A DNA stretch of 7,355 nucleotides from DATCDR01 sp036510575 (GTDB taxonomy: Bacteria > Actinomycetota > Acidimicrobiia > Acidimicrobiales > Bog-793), in the NCBI GenBank assembly GCA_036510575.1, contig DATCDR010000153.1:1-7355 (forward strand). Direction: 5' to 3'. The notes under the pieces are model-generated. The model searched no databases. It had not been told where the DNA came from and worked only from the letters and a program-made list of their open reading frames with translations. Made by a program: the position numbers and the translations under genes. Of this stretch, positions 1 to 6,159 are shown one piece after another (position 1 is the stretch's first letter; every line of letters starts with the position of its first letter).

Positions 1-42
1 CAAGCTCTGGATCAACTACCGAGAGGCTCGCGCCGGCATCGT
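1..42. other. Unassigned stretch downstream of sucD
   Basis: These 42 bases follow the sucD stop codon. I see no clear hairpin with a T-tract and no convincing ribosome binding site. On the minus strand an ATG shortly after the sucD stop reaches an in-frame TAG after seven codons, so it is not a gene start. In several actinobacteria purN and purH lie a little downstream of sucCD, but nothing here shows that they do so in this genome. Confidence 0.4.
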
Positions 43-933
43 TCACGAGAGGTTCCGAACGACCTCGACCATCCGGGCCGCTGCCTCGGTTGGATTCTGG
101 GCGACGATCACGCCGGCTGCCTCGAGGGCTGCGATCTTGCCCTTCGCTGTGCCGACATTGCCCGAGACGATGGCACCCGCGTGGCCCATCTTCCTTCCCT
201 CGGGCGCGGTGACGCCAGCGATGTAGGCGACGACCGGCTTGGTCATCTCACTCGCGATGAACTCAGCAGCGCGCTCTTCTTCGGCACCACCTATCTCACC
301 GATCATGAGCACGGCGCGGGTCTCTGGATCCTTCTCGAAGGCCGCGAGGCAGTCGATGAAGTTCGTGCCAGGAACCGGATCGCCGCCGATGCCGACGCCG
401 GTCGTCTGACCGATCCCCTGCTGGGTGAGCTCGTAGATGGCCTGGTAGAAGATGGTGCCGGATCGGGACACCAGTCCGACTGGACCGCCGGCAAGGGCGA
501 TGTCGCCGGAAGTGATGCCGATGTTGGCCTTGCCTGCGGAGATAAGTCCCGGGCAGTTCGGGCCGAGCAGCCGGGTGACCGGGAAGTCCCGCTGCAGCGT
601 CGCGTAGACACGCGCCTCGTCCTGGGCAGGGATGAACTCGGTGATGCAAACGATGAACGGCACGCCTGCTGCTGCTGCCTCGAGGATCGCCGATGGCGCA
701 CCCGACGGTGGCACTGCGATGAACGAGGCGTCTGCCCCGGTTGCCGCCACCGCCTCCTTCACGGTCCCATAGACAGGGATGTCCTCGATGACCTCACCTG
801 CGCGGCGCGGGTTTGTACCGGCAACCACCTGGGTCCCGTACGCGCGGTTGCGGAGCGCGTGGTAGAGCCCCTGGCCCGTCGGGCTCACGCCCTGTACGAC
901 GACTTTGGTCTTTTCGTTGATGAAGATGCTCAC
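43..933 (-). CDS. sucD: Succinyl-CoA synthetase (ADP/GDP-forming) alpha subunit SucD
   Basis: This cytoplasmic subunit binds CoA and carries the phosphohistidine of succinyl-CoA synthetase, which converts succinyl-CoA, phosphate and NDP to succinate, CoA and NTP in the TCA cycle. At 296 residues it has the usual length for the family (about 290-300). An N-terminal Rossmann-type CoA-binding domain is followed by a ligase domain. Visible motifs are GPNCPG (124-129), SRSGT (156-160), GIGGDP (181-186), GEIGG (212-216) and MGHAGAI, whose His251 is the expected phosphorylated residue. The start is GTG at 933, supported by AGGAG seven bases upstream and by the family N-terminus (MSIFI). It overlaps the sucC stop by four bases (GTGA), which implies translational coupling. 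Two positions are unusual. The CoA loop, normally GFTGSQG-like, reads GVSPTGQG (15-22) with one extra residue. The usual ITEGIP reads ITEFIP (97-102). The catalytic motifs are intact, so I expect an active enzyme; a related acyl-CoA ligase specificity cannot be excluded. Confidence 0.95.
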   Translation of the reverse strand: MSIFINEKTKVVVQGVSPTGQGLYHALRNRAYGTQVVAGTNPRRAGEVIEDIPVYGTVKEAVAATGADASFIAVPPSGAPSAILEAAAAGVPFIVCITEFIPAQDEARVYATLQRDFPVTRLLGPNCPGLISAGKANIGITSGDIALAGGPVGLVSRSGTIFYQAIYELTQQGIGQTTGVGIGGDPVPGTNFIDCLAAFEKDPETRAVLMIGEIGGAEEERAAEFIASEMTKPVVAYIAGVTAPEGRKMGHAGAIVSGNVGTAKGKIAALEAAGVIVAQNPTEAAARMVEVVRNLS

Positions 934-2078
934 CTCTGCGCTCCTGCCATCTCGACGGCGGTCTTCGCGGCTTCGAGCATCGTGGGTTTCGTAACGACTT
1001 TCGACGACACGTGCGCGGCGAGGATCTCGAGGCCGAGGTCGGCGTTCGTACCCTCGAGGCGGATCACGATCGGCACGGTGATGTCGACACGATCAAGTGC
1101 CTGGACGATGCCGTTCGCTACCTCTTCACCACGGGTAATGCCACCGAAGATGTTGATGAAGATCGCTCGTACCTTCTCGTCGGTCGTGATCACTTCGAGC
1201 GCGTTCGCCATCTGATCGGCGTCTGCTCCGCCGCCGATGTCCAAGAAGTTGGCAGGTGAGCCGCCGACTTGTTGAACGACGTCACACGTCGACATCGCCA
1301 GGCCCGCGCCATTGGCGATGATGCCGATGTAGCCGTCGAGACCGACGTACTGCAGTCCTTTCTCCTTGGCCAGGCGCTCGCGGTAGTCGAGCTCGGAGAG
1401 ATCGCGGTACTCGTCCCACTCAGGATGGCGAAAGGCCGCCGCGTCATCGAGCGTGACCTTCGCGTCGAGCGCATGCACCTTGCCGTCCGGCGTCAAGATG
1501 AGCGGGTTGATCTCGACGAGGTCTGCGTCGCCTTCGACGAAGCAGCGATAAAGCGAGACGAGCACCGCTGCGACGCCCTCTTGGGCCTCGACGTCGATCT
1601 CGGCCTCTGCGGCGAGCGCTCGGGCCTGCTCGATCGAGATCCCGTCGAGCGGGTTGATGTGCAGGCGGGCGATCGCTTCTGGGTGCTCATCTGCGACTTG
1701 CTCGATCTCGACGCCGCCCTCGGCTGAGAGCATGCAGAGGTGGCGTTTGGCGGCCCGGTCGAGCGTGAAGCTCGCGTAGTACTCCTTCGCGATGTCCGAT
1801 GTCTTTTCCACCCAGACGCGACGGACTATGTGGCCTTTGATGTCGAGGCCGAGGATATTGGTGGCGTGCAGCACGGCTTGTTCATGGGTGAACGCCAGCT
1901 TGACGCCGCCTGCTTTTCCGCGGCCACCTACTTGGACCTGGGCCTTGATCGTGACCGGGTATCCGATCGAGTCGGCGGCGTCGACTGCCTCTTCAACGGT
2001 GTCGCAGATCGACCCGGTCGAGGTGGGGATGCCGAAGCGGGCGAAGTACTGCTTGCCTTGATATTCGTAGAGGTCCAA
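930..2078 (-). CDS. sucC: Succinyl-CoA synthetase (ADP/GDP-forming) beta subunit SucC
   Basis: This is the nucleotide- and succinate-binding partner of SucD. An N-terminal ATP-grasp domain contains GGRGKAGGV (51-59) and EINPL (189-193, with the Mg-nucleotide ligands). A C-terminal CoA-ligase domain contains NGAGLAM (256-262), IGGGA (281-285), NIFGGITR (309-316) and RLEGTN (340-345). I chose TTG at 2078, giving 382 residues, because translation then begins MDLYEYQGK as the family does and because a strong AAGGAGG lies nine bases upstream. The longer reading from GTG at 2105 adds nine Arg-rich residues, lacks a ribosome binding site and would translate through that Shine-Dalgarno. The gene heads a two-gene unit and its stop overlaps the sucD start. 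ADP versus GDP preference cannot be told from sequence alone. No key motif is missing. Confidence 0.95.
   Translation of the reverse strand: MDLYEYQGKQYFARFGIPTSTGSICDTVEEAVDAADSIGYPVTIKAQVQVGGRGKAGGVKLAFTHEQAVLHATNILGLDIKGHIVRRVWVEKTSDIAKEYYASFTLDRAAKRHLCMLSAEGGVEIEQVADEHPEAIARLHINPLDGISIEQARALAAEAEIDVEAQEGVAAVLVSLYRCFVEGDADLVEINPLILTPDGKVHALDAKVTLDDAAAFRHPEWDEYRDLSELDYRERLAKEKGLQYVGLDGYIGIIANGAGLAMSTCDVVQQVGGSPANFLDIGGGADADQMANALEVITTDEKVRAIFINIFGGITRGEEVANGIVQALDRVDITVPIVIRLEGTNADLGLEILAAHVSSKVVTKPTMLEAAKTAVEMAGAQR
941..945 (-). promoter_or_regulatory. Ribosome binding site of sucD
   Basis: On the minus strand AGGAG lies seven bases before the GTG start of sucD, inside the 3' end of sucC. 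It supports that start and suggests that ribosomes finishing sucC can re-initiate on sucD. Confidence 0.7.
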
Positions 2079-2087
2079 GTCGGACCG

Positions 2088-2094
2088 CCTCCTT
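2088..2094 (-). promoter_or_regulatory. Ribosome binding site that fixes the TTG start of sucC
   Basis: On the minus strand AAGGAGG, a near-perfect anti-16S match, sits nine bases upstream of TTG at 2078. It lies inside the longer open frame that begins at GTG 2105, so it argues against that upstream start. Confidence 0.8.
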
Positions 2095-2117
2095 GGTCTG
2101 GTCACGCGTCGTTACTG

Positions 2118-2123
2118 ACACTA
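2118..2123 (-). promoter_or_regulatory. Candidate -10 element for the sucCD unit
   Basis: On the minus strand TAGTGT fits the actinobacterial TANNNT pattern for a -10 box. It would place a transcript start near 2111 and leave a leader of roughly 32 bases before TTG 2078. No convincing -35 hexamer is seen 16-19 bases upstream. A six-base pattern this loose is common by chance. Its support is its position in the only non-coding gap upstream of sucC. Confidence 0.3.
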
Positions 2124-2166
2124 GACAACGGGGCCTTCGAGACCGAAATCAAGAATGACGCTCCGG

Positions 2167-2172
2167 TAGGAT
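2167..2172 (+). promoter_or_regulatory. Candidate -10 box (leaderless start) or weak RBS of the membrane glycosyltransferase gene
   Basis: TAGGAT lies seven bases before the ATG at 2180. It fits the TANNNT -10 pattern at the distance expected if transcription begins on or next to the ATG, giving a leaderless mRNA, which is common in actinobacteria. The same bases contain AGGA, eight bases from the ATG, which could act as a weak Shine-Dalgarno if transcription starts further upstream. No clear -35 box is seen. The sequence alone cannot separate the two readings. Confidence 0.4.
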
Positions 2173-2179
2173 CGCTCCG

Positions 2180-3811
2180 ATGTTGTCGGCGCCTCGCTCT
2201 ACAACGGCGAGCCGCCGCCTATCAGGCGCTCTCCGGCTCGACAGCGCGACGATCGCCTATGTCGCGATCGCGCTACTCGCCTTTGCGATAGCGGCAGGGC
2301 TCGTCTTTTTCGAGCTCGGTACGACGACCGGCCTCTACGGGCTGACGCAGTTCGACGACGACGTCTACTTCGCAACGACACTCCATTTCGTGAACGGCTC
2401 CCTCCCCTACCGGGACTACGCGATGGTGCAGCCCCCAGGTATCGCCGTCGTGCTCGCCCCGATCGGGATACTCGGCCGCATCTTCGGGGCCCGTGACGGC
2501 CTCGCGATCGCCCGCATCTTCACCGGCGTTGTAGTCGGGCTGAACGCCGCCGGGGTCGTGATGCTGCTTCGCCGCTACGGCCTTTTGGCTGCGCTCTTTG
2601 GCGGCGTGTTGTTCGCCCTGTTCCCTCCCGCCTACAACGCCGACCACACCTTGATGCTCGAGCCCTATCTCGTCGCCTTCTGCCTGATCGCGATCGCGTT
2701 CGCATTCCCGAGAGGAGGCCAGGCAGGGACGTGGCGCCTCGTCGCCGCCGGGGCGAGCTTCGGCGTGGCCACCTCCATCAAGCTCTGGGGTGTCTTCCCG
2801 CTGATCGCGCTGCTCGTCGTGCTTGGCATCTCCGACATTCGAAGGGCGCTTCGCGTCCTCGGCGGGGCCGTAGCCAGCGCGGTCGCAGTATGCGGGGTGT
2901 TCTTCGCCGCCGCGCCGAGCGCGTTCATCCGCGACATCATCACCTCACAGCTCGCGAGGACAACCGCACATCCGACGCCCGTCCTTACCAGGCTGTGGTC
3001 GATCGTCGGTCTCAATCTCTCCGCGAAGTCGCTCGTCGTCCAGCAGCGCCAGACCTTGATCATCGTCGTCACCTGCGTGATCGGCGCCGCGCTGCTCCTC
3101 GGGTCGGTACTCCCCACCGCTTTTCGCCACGGCTCGGCCCTTGAGTCGTTCATCTTGCTAGCGGCCGCGGTCATCGTCGCATCGCTCTTCGTCCCGCCGG
3201 TGTATTACGCGCACTACTCCTACTTCAGCGCCCCATTCCTCGCTATCGCGCTCGGCATCGCAGCAAGCAGGGGCGTCGACTTCGTCCGTGATCGCACCAC
3301 TCACCTAGCTGGAAGAGCAGCACCCGCGCTTCGCGTTGGACTCACGGCCGCAACGGTGCTCGCGCTAGGACTCGGGACGCTCATCACCGTCATCTCTGAG
3401 CATCGCTACGAGATCTACACGATGCATATCTTCGGGGATCCGGGCGCACGCATCATGGCGGCCATCCCGAAGGGAGCCTGCGTGGTCTCAGACGCAGAGG
3501 GCCTCTTGATATCTGGCGACCGCGCCCTTTCGAGCAGGGCTGACTGTCCAGTCGTCGTCGACTCGACCGGCACCTGGATCAGCTACGTCCCGTCGCATCC
3601 CCCTGCCGCGAGGGGTGTCGAGGTCTCGAGCCCCGCCCTCGTCGCCTACTGGGCAAACGTGTTCCACCACGTCGACTACATCGTGTTGTCGTCGGGCATC
3701 GCGTTCCGGATCCCGTGGACGCCGGCCCTTCGTGCCGAGGTGAAGGATCACTTCAGCGCGCTTCCTGGCTTCGCGCCCCTCATCTACAAGGCCGACAACC
3801 TCGCGCAGTGA
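2180..3811 (+). CDS. Multi-pass membrane protein, probable GT-C / PMT_2-like glycosyltransferase
   Basis: This 543-residue protein probably transfers a sugar from a polyprenyl-phosphate donor on the outer face of the membrane; acceptor and sugar are unknown. The N-terminus is short and Arg-rich, followed by a first membrane span at about 24-45. An outside loop then holds an Asp cluster, FDDDVYF (58-64), in the place of the GT-C catalytic acid, followed by NGSLPYRDY and QPPG (84-87), the counterpart of the HPPG motif in ArnT/PMT_2-like enzymes. About ten further hydrophobic segments follow, roughly at 88-103, 109-131, 134-150, 160-178, 186-199, 203-217, 226-246, 291-312, 322-340, 347-365 and 386-405. 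The last 135 or so residues are mostly soluble and probably outside the cell; Cys434 and Cys456 there could form a disulfide. It is encoded opposite to all its neighbours, divergent from sucC and convergent with pcrA. The ATG at 2180 has TAGGAT just upstream. The fold-level call is good; no named family member is recognised. Confidence 0.8.
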   Translation: MLSAPRSTTASRRLSGALRLDSATIAYVAIALLAFAIAAGLVFFELGTTTGLYGLTQFDDDVYFATTLHFVNGSLPYRDYAMVQPPGIAVVLAPIGILGRIFGARDGLAIARIFTGVVVGLNAAGVVMLLRRYGLLAALFGGVLFALFPPAYNADHTLMLEPYLVAFCLIAIAFAFPRGGQAGTWRLVAAGASFGVATSIKLWGVFPLIALLVVLGISDIRRALRVLGGAVASAVAVCGVFFAAAPSAFIRDIITSQLARTTAHPTPVLTRLWSIVGLNLSAKSLVVQQRQTLIIVVTCVIGAALLLGSVLPTAFRHGSALESFILLAAAVIVASLFVPPVYYAHYSYFSAPFLAIALGIAASRGVDFVRDRTTHLAGRAAPALRVGLTAATVLALGLGTLITVISEHRYEIYTMHIFGDPGARIMAAIPKGACVVSDAEGLLISGDRALSSRADCPVVVDSTGTWISYVPSHPPAARGVEVSSPALVAYWANVFHHVDYIVLSSGIAFRIPWTPALRAEVKDHFSALPGFAPLIYKADNLAQ

Positions 3812-3818
3812 GGTGGTC
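3794..3818. terminator. Inverted repeat across the convergent stop codons, possible bidirectional terminator
   Basis: Arms GACAACCTC (3794-3802) and GAGGTGGTC (3810-3818) pair at eight of nine positions around a seven-base loop. The right arm and the loop edge contain the TGA of the membrane gene (3809-3811), and the right arm reaches into the pcrA stop (3817-3819). There is no T-tract on either side, so it is not a classical intrinsic terminator. Actinobacterial terminators often lack one. With only five bases between the two genes, any terminator has to lie inside coding sequence. Confidence 0.35.
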
Positions 3819-6159
3819 AGGCGCGCTTTAGTGGCGTCATCTGCAAGAGGAACTTCTTTTTGCCATGCCTCGGGAATGCGATGACCGCCTCGGCGCGCTC
3901 ACCTTCCCCGGAGATCTCGACGATGTTGCCCTCGCCCCAGCGTGCGTGCACGATCTGATCACCGGGTGCAAGCCCAAGGTCCTCGGCGCCCGAGCTCTTA
4001 AGCGGGCTCTTCGTGAGCGCGAGCCTGCCTACCCGGTCCGAAAGGGACTCCGAGCGGGTCAAGGGAGCCACGAACGCGCCGCGCATGTTGTAGGGATCCG
4101 AGACGTCCTCGATCAGGGCGTCGGGGATCTCCTTTAAAAAGCGGCTGATGATCGCGTCACGCGTCTGCCCGTAGAGAGTGCGGACCCAGGTGTGGGTGAT
4201 GTAGAGGCGCTCTCGCGCTCTCGTGATTCCGACGTAGCAAAGCCGCCGCTCCTCCTCGAGCTCGTCTGCGTCAGAGAGCGCCCGGTCGTGGGGGAAGATG
4301 CCCTCTTCGAGACCGGTGAGGAAGACGGCCTTGAACTCCAGTCCCTTCGCGGCGTGCAGCGTCATCAGCGAAACACGACCCCCCGAGTCATCGAGATCGT
4401 CGGTCGCGGCGACGAGCGCGATGGTCTCGAGCAACGTTGGCAGATCGTCGAAGTGTGACGTGACCTCGGTGAGCTCGCCGAGGTTCTCGATGCGGCCCTC
4501 GGCCTCGATTGCGACCGAGCCGCCTGCAGCGGCGTCAGCGGCGAGCTCGGCAAGGTATCCGGAGCGCTCGAGCAGCTCGGTCAAGATCAGCTGGGGTGGC
4601 TCGTTGCTGAGCGCAGCGAGATCGTCTCGAAGTGCGAGGAACGCCGTGATGCCGGCAAGCGCCTTGCCCGTTATCCCTGCCTGCTTCGCGTTGGCGAGCG
4701 CCGCGGAAAACGAGATCCCGTGCTCGCGCGCGAAGGTGGCGAGCTTCGCGGTGCTCGTGTCGCCCACACCACGACGCGGGACGTTCAACACGCGTCTGGT
4801 CGATACCTCGTCGTCAGGGTTGCCGATCATCCGGAGGTAGGCAAGGGCGTCGCGGATCTCGCGGCGGTCGTAAAAGCGCGTCCCGCCGATGACCTTGTAG
4901 GGGAGGCCACGGTCGGCGAAGGCCTGCTCGATCGCTCTGCTTTGGGCGTTGGTCCGGTAGAAGACGGCTATCTCGCCGAGCGCGATCCCCTGCTCGCGAC
5001 GCAGCGTGGCTATCTCGTTCGCGACATAGGTTGCCTCGTCGCGCTGGTCACCGGCGCGGTAGCGCCGGATGGGCTCGCCGGTCCCGAGAGCGGACCAGAG
5101 CGCCTTTTCGTCGCGCAGCAAGTTGTTCCCGATCACCGCGTTCGCGGCGTCGAGGATCGTCTGGGTGGAGCGGTAGTTCTGGTCCAAGACGATCGTCGTC
5201 GCCTCTGGGAAGGCGAGCTCGAAGTCGAGGAGGTTTCGCACCTCGGCGCCTCTGAAGCGGTAGATCGACTGGTCGGAGTCGCCGACGACACAGACGTTCC
5301 TGTGCCGGGCGCTGATCATTGTCACGATCTCGTTCTGTGCCCGGTTGGTGTCTTGGTACTCGTCTACGAGCACGTGCAAGAAGCGCTGCTGGTAGCGCTC
5401 GAGCACCTCGTGGTCGCGTCGGAAGAGCCGAACCACCTCGGACAACAAGTCGTCGAAGTCCATCGCGTTGGCAGCTACGAGGCGCTGCTCGTACTCGGCG
5501 AAGATCTGGGCGATCCGCTCCTCGTAGATCGTGTAAGCACGCGCCCCGTAGTCCGCGGCGTCGAGGATCTCTGACTTGGCCTGACTGATCGCGCCAGCGA
5601 CGGCACGGCTCGGAAAGCGCTTGCGGTCGATCCCGAGGTCGTCGATGACGTGATCGAGCAGTCGGCGCGAATCCGCATCGTCGTAGATGGAGAATCCCGA
5701 GCGGTACTTCGTGTGCTCGGCCTCCCGGCGGAGAATCCGGACACAGGCTGAGTGGAAGGTCGAGATCCACATCGACCTCGCCTGGTCACCGACAAGGTCG
5801 ACAACCCGCTTTCGCATCTCATCGGCTGCCTTGTTGGTGAAGGTGATCGCGAGGATGCGGACCGGCGGCACGCCGTCGGCGAGGATCCTGGCGATCCGCC
5901 TTGTGAGGACGCGTGTCTTCCCGGACCCTGCGCCGGCGATAATCGCGAGCGGTCCATCGTCGTAGAGCACCGCCGCGCGCTGCGCCGGGTTGAGATCAGC
6001 CACCAGCTCGTCTCGCCGGGCAGCGATCTCGATTGCCTCAGGCGGCGCTTCGTAGTCGTCGAAGTTGGCGATCGGCTGCACGATGAAGATCGACGATGCC
6101 GTCCCAGTGGCACCCTCGGGCTCCTCGATAGGCCAGGCCTCTGCCTCGCTCACTCCCAC
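3817..6159 (-). CDS. pcrA: ATP-dependent 3'-5' DNA helicase PcrA/UvrD (SF1A)
   Basis: PcrA/UvrD1 unwinds DNA in nucleotide-excision repair, in clearing stalled polymerases and in plasmid replication. All SF1A motifs are present in order: Q motif LNPAQR (56-61), Walker A AGAGSGKT (75-82), Ia ITFTNKAADEM (105-115), Walker B VDEYQDT (265-271), III GDSDQSIYRFRGA (293-305), IV QNYRS (327-331), V TLHAAKGLEF (600-609) and VI YVGITRARERLY (642-653). The tail from about 733 (GDQIVHARWGEGNIV and on to the end) is the Tudor-like domain that binds RNA polymerase in PcrA. Total length, 780 residues, is normal. About 32 more residues precede the Q motif than I recall for mycobacterial UvrD1; they are acidic and low in conserved features. 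The start is GTG 6159 (ten-base overlap with guaA) or GTG 6153 (four-base GTGA overlap); a TGA just upstream excludes anything longer. Neither has a good Shine-Dalgarno, so translation probably depends on coupling to guaA. Confidence 0.96.
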   Translation of the reverse strand: MGVSEAEAWPIEEPEGATGTASSIFIVQPIANFDDYEAPPEAIEIAARRDELVADLNPAQRAAVLYDDGPLAIIAGAGSGKTRVLTRRIARILADGVPPVRILAITFTNKAADEMRKRVVDLVGDQARSMWISTFHSACVRILRREAEHTKYRSGFSIYDDADSRRLLDHVIDDLGIDRKRFPSRAVAGAISQAKSEILDAADYGARAYTIYEERIAQIFAEYEQRLVAANAMDFDDLLSEVVRLFRRDHEVLERYQQRFLHVLVDEYQDTNRAQNEIVTMISARHRNVCVVGDSDQSIYRFRGAEVRNLLDFELAFPEATTIVLDQNYRSTQTILDAANAVIGNNLLRDEKALWSALGTGEPIRRYRAGDQRDEATYVANEIATLRREQGIALGEIAVFYRTNAQSRAIEQAFADRGLPYKVIGGTRFYDRREIRDALAYLRMIGNPDDEVSTRRVLNVPRRGVGDTSTAKLATFAREHGISFSAALANAKQAGITGKALAGITAFLALRDDLAALSNEPPQLILTELLERSGYLAELAADAAAGGSVAIEAEGRIENLGELTEVTSHFDDLPTLLETIALVAATDDLDDSGGRVSLMTLHAAKGLEFKAVFLTGLEEGIFPHDRALSDADELEEERRLCYVGITRARERLYITHTWVRTLYGQTRDAIISRFLKEIPDALIEDVSDPYNMRGAFVAPLTRSESLSDRVGRLALTKSPLKSSGAEDLGLAPGDQIVHARWGEGNIVEISGEGERAEAVIAFPRHGKKKFLLQMTPLKRA

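Noticed and set aside
181..1215. Long plus-strand open frame of 344 codons running antisense across the sucD-sucC junction
   Set aside because: It lies wholly opposite two well-recognised genes, its product is charged low-complexity sequence without any family pattern, and long antisense frames are expected where GC-rich codons limit stops.
2079..2105. Upstream GTG start for sucC adding nine residues
   Set aside because: The added residues are Arg-rich and unlike family N-termini, there is no RBS before GTG 2105, and a strong AAGGAGG precedes TTG 2078 at the right spacing.
2079..2179. Riboswitch or structured leader in the sucC / membrane-gene gap
   Set aside because: The gap is only about 100 bases, and I could find only short imperfect complementarities such as CGTT/AACG that do not extend into a stable stem.
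4720..5574. Plus-strand open frame of 284 codons opposite pcrA
   Set aside because: It is antisense to the conserved helicase core, is rich in Val, Gly, Leu and acidic residues as mirrored codons would give, and has no recognisable motif or RBS.
5048..5770. Minus-strand open frame of 240 codons in another frame of pcrA
   Set aside because: It is Arg- and Pro-rich shadow sequence inside a helicase gene whose own frame contains the conserved motifs without interruption.
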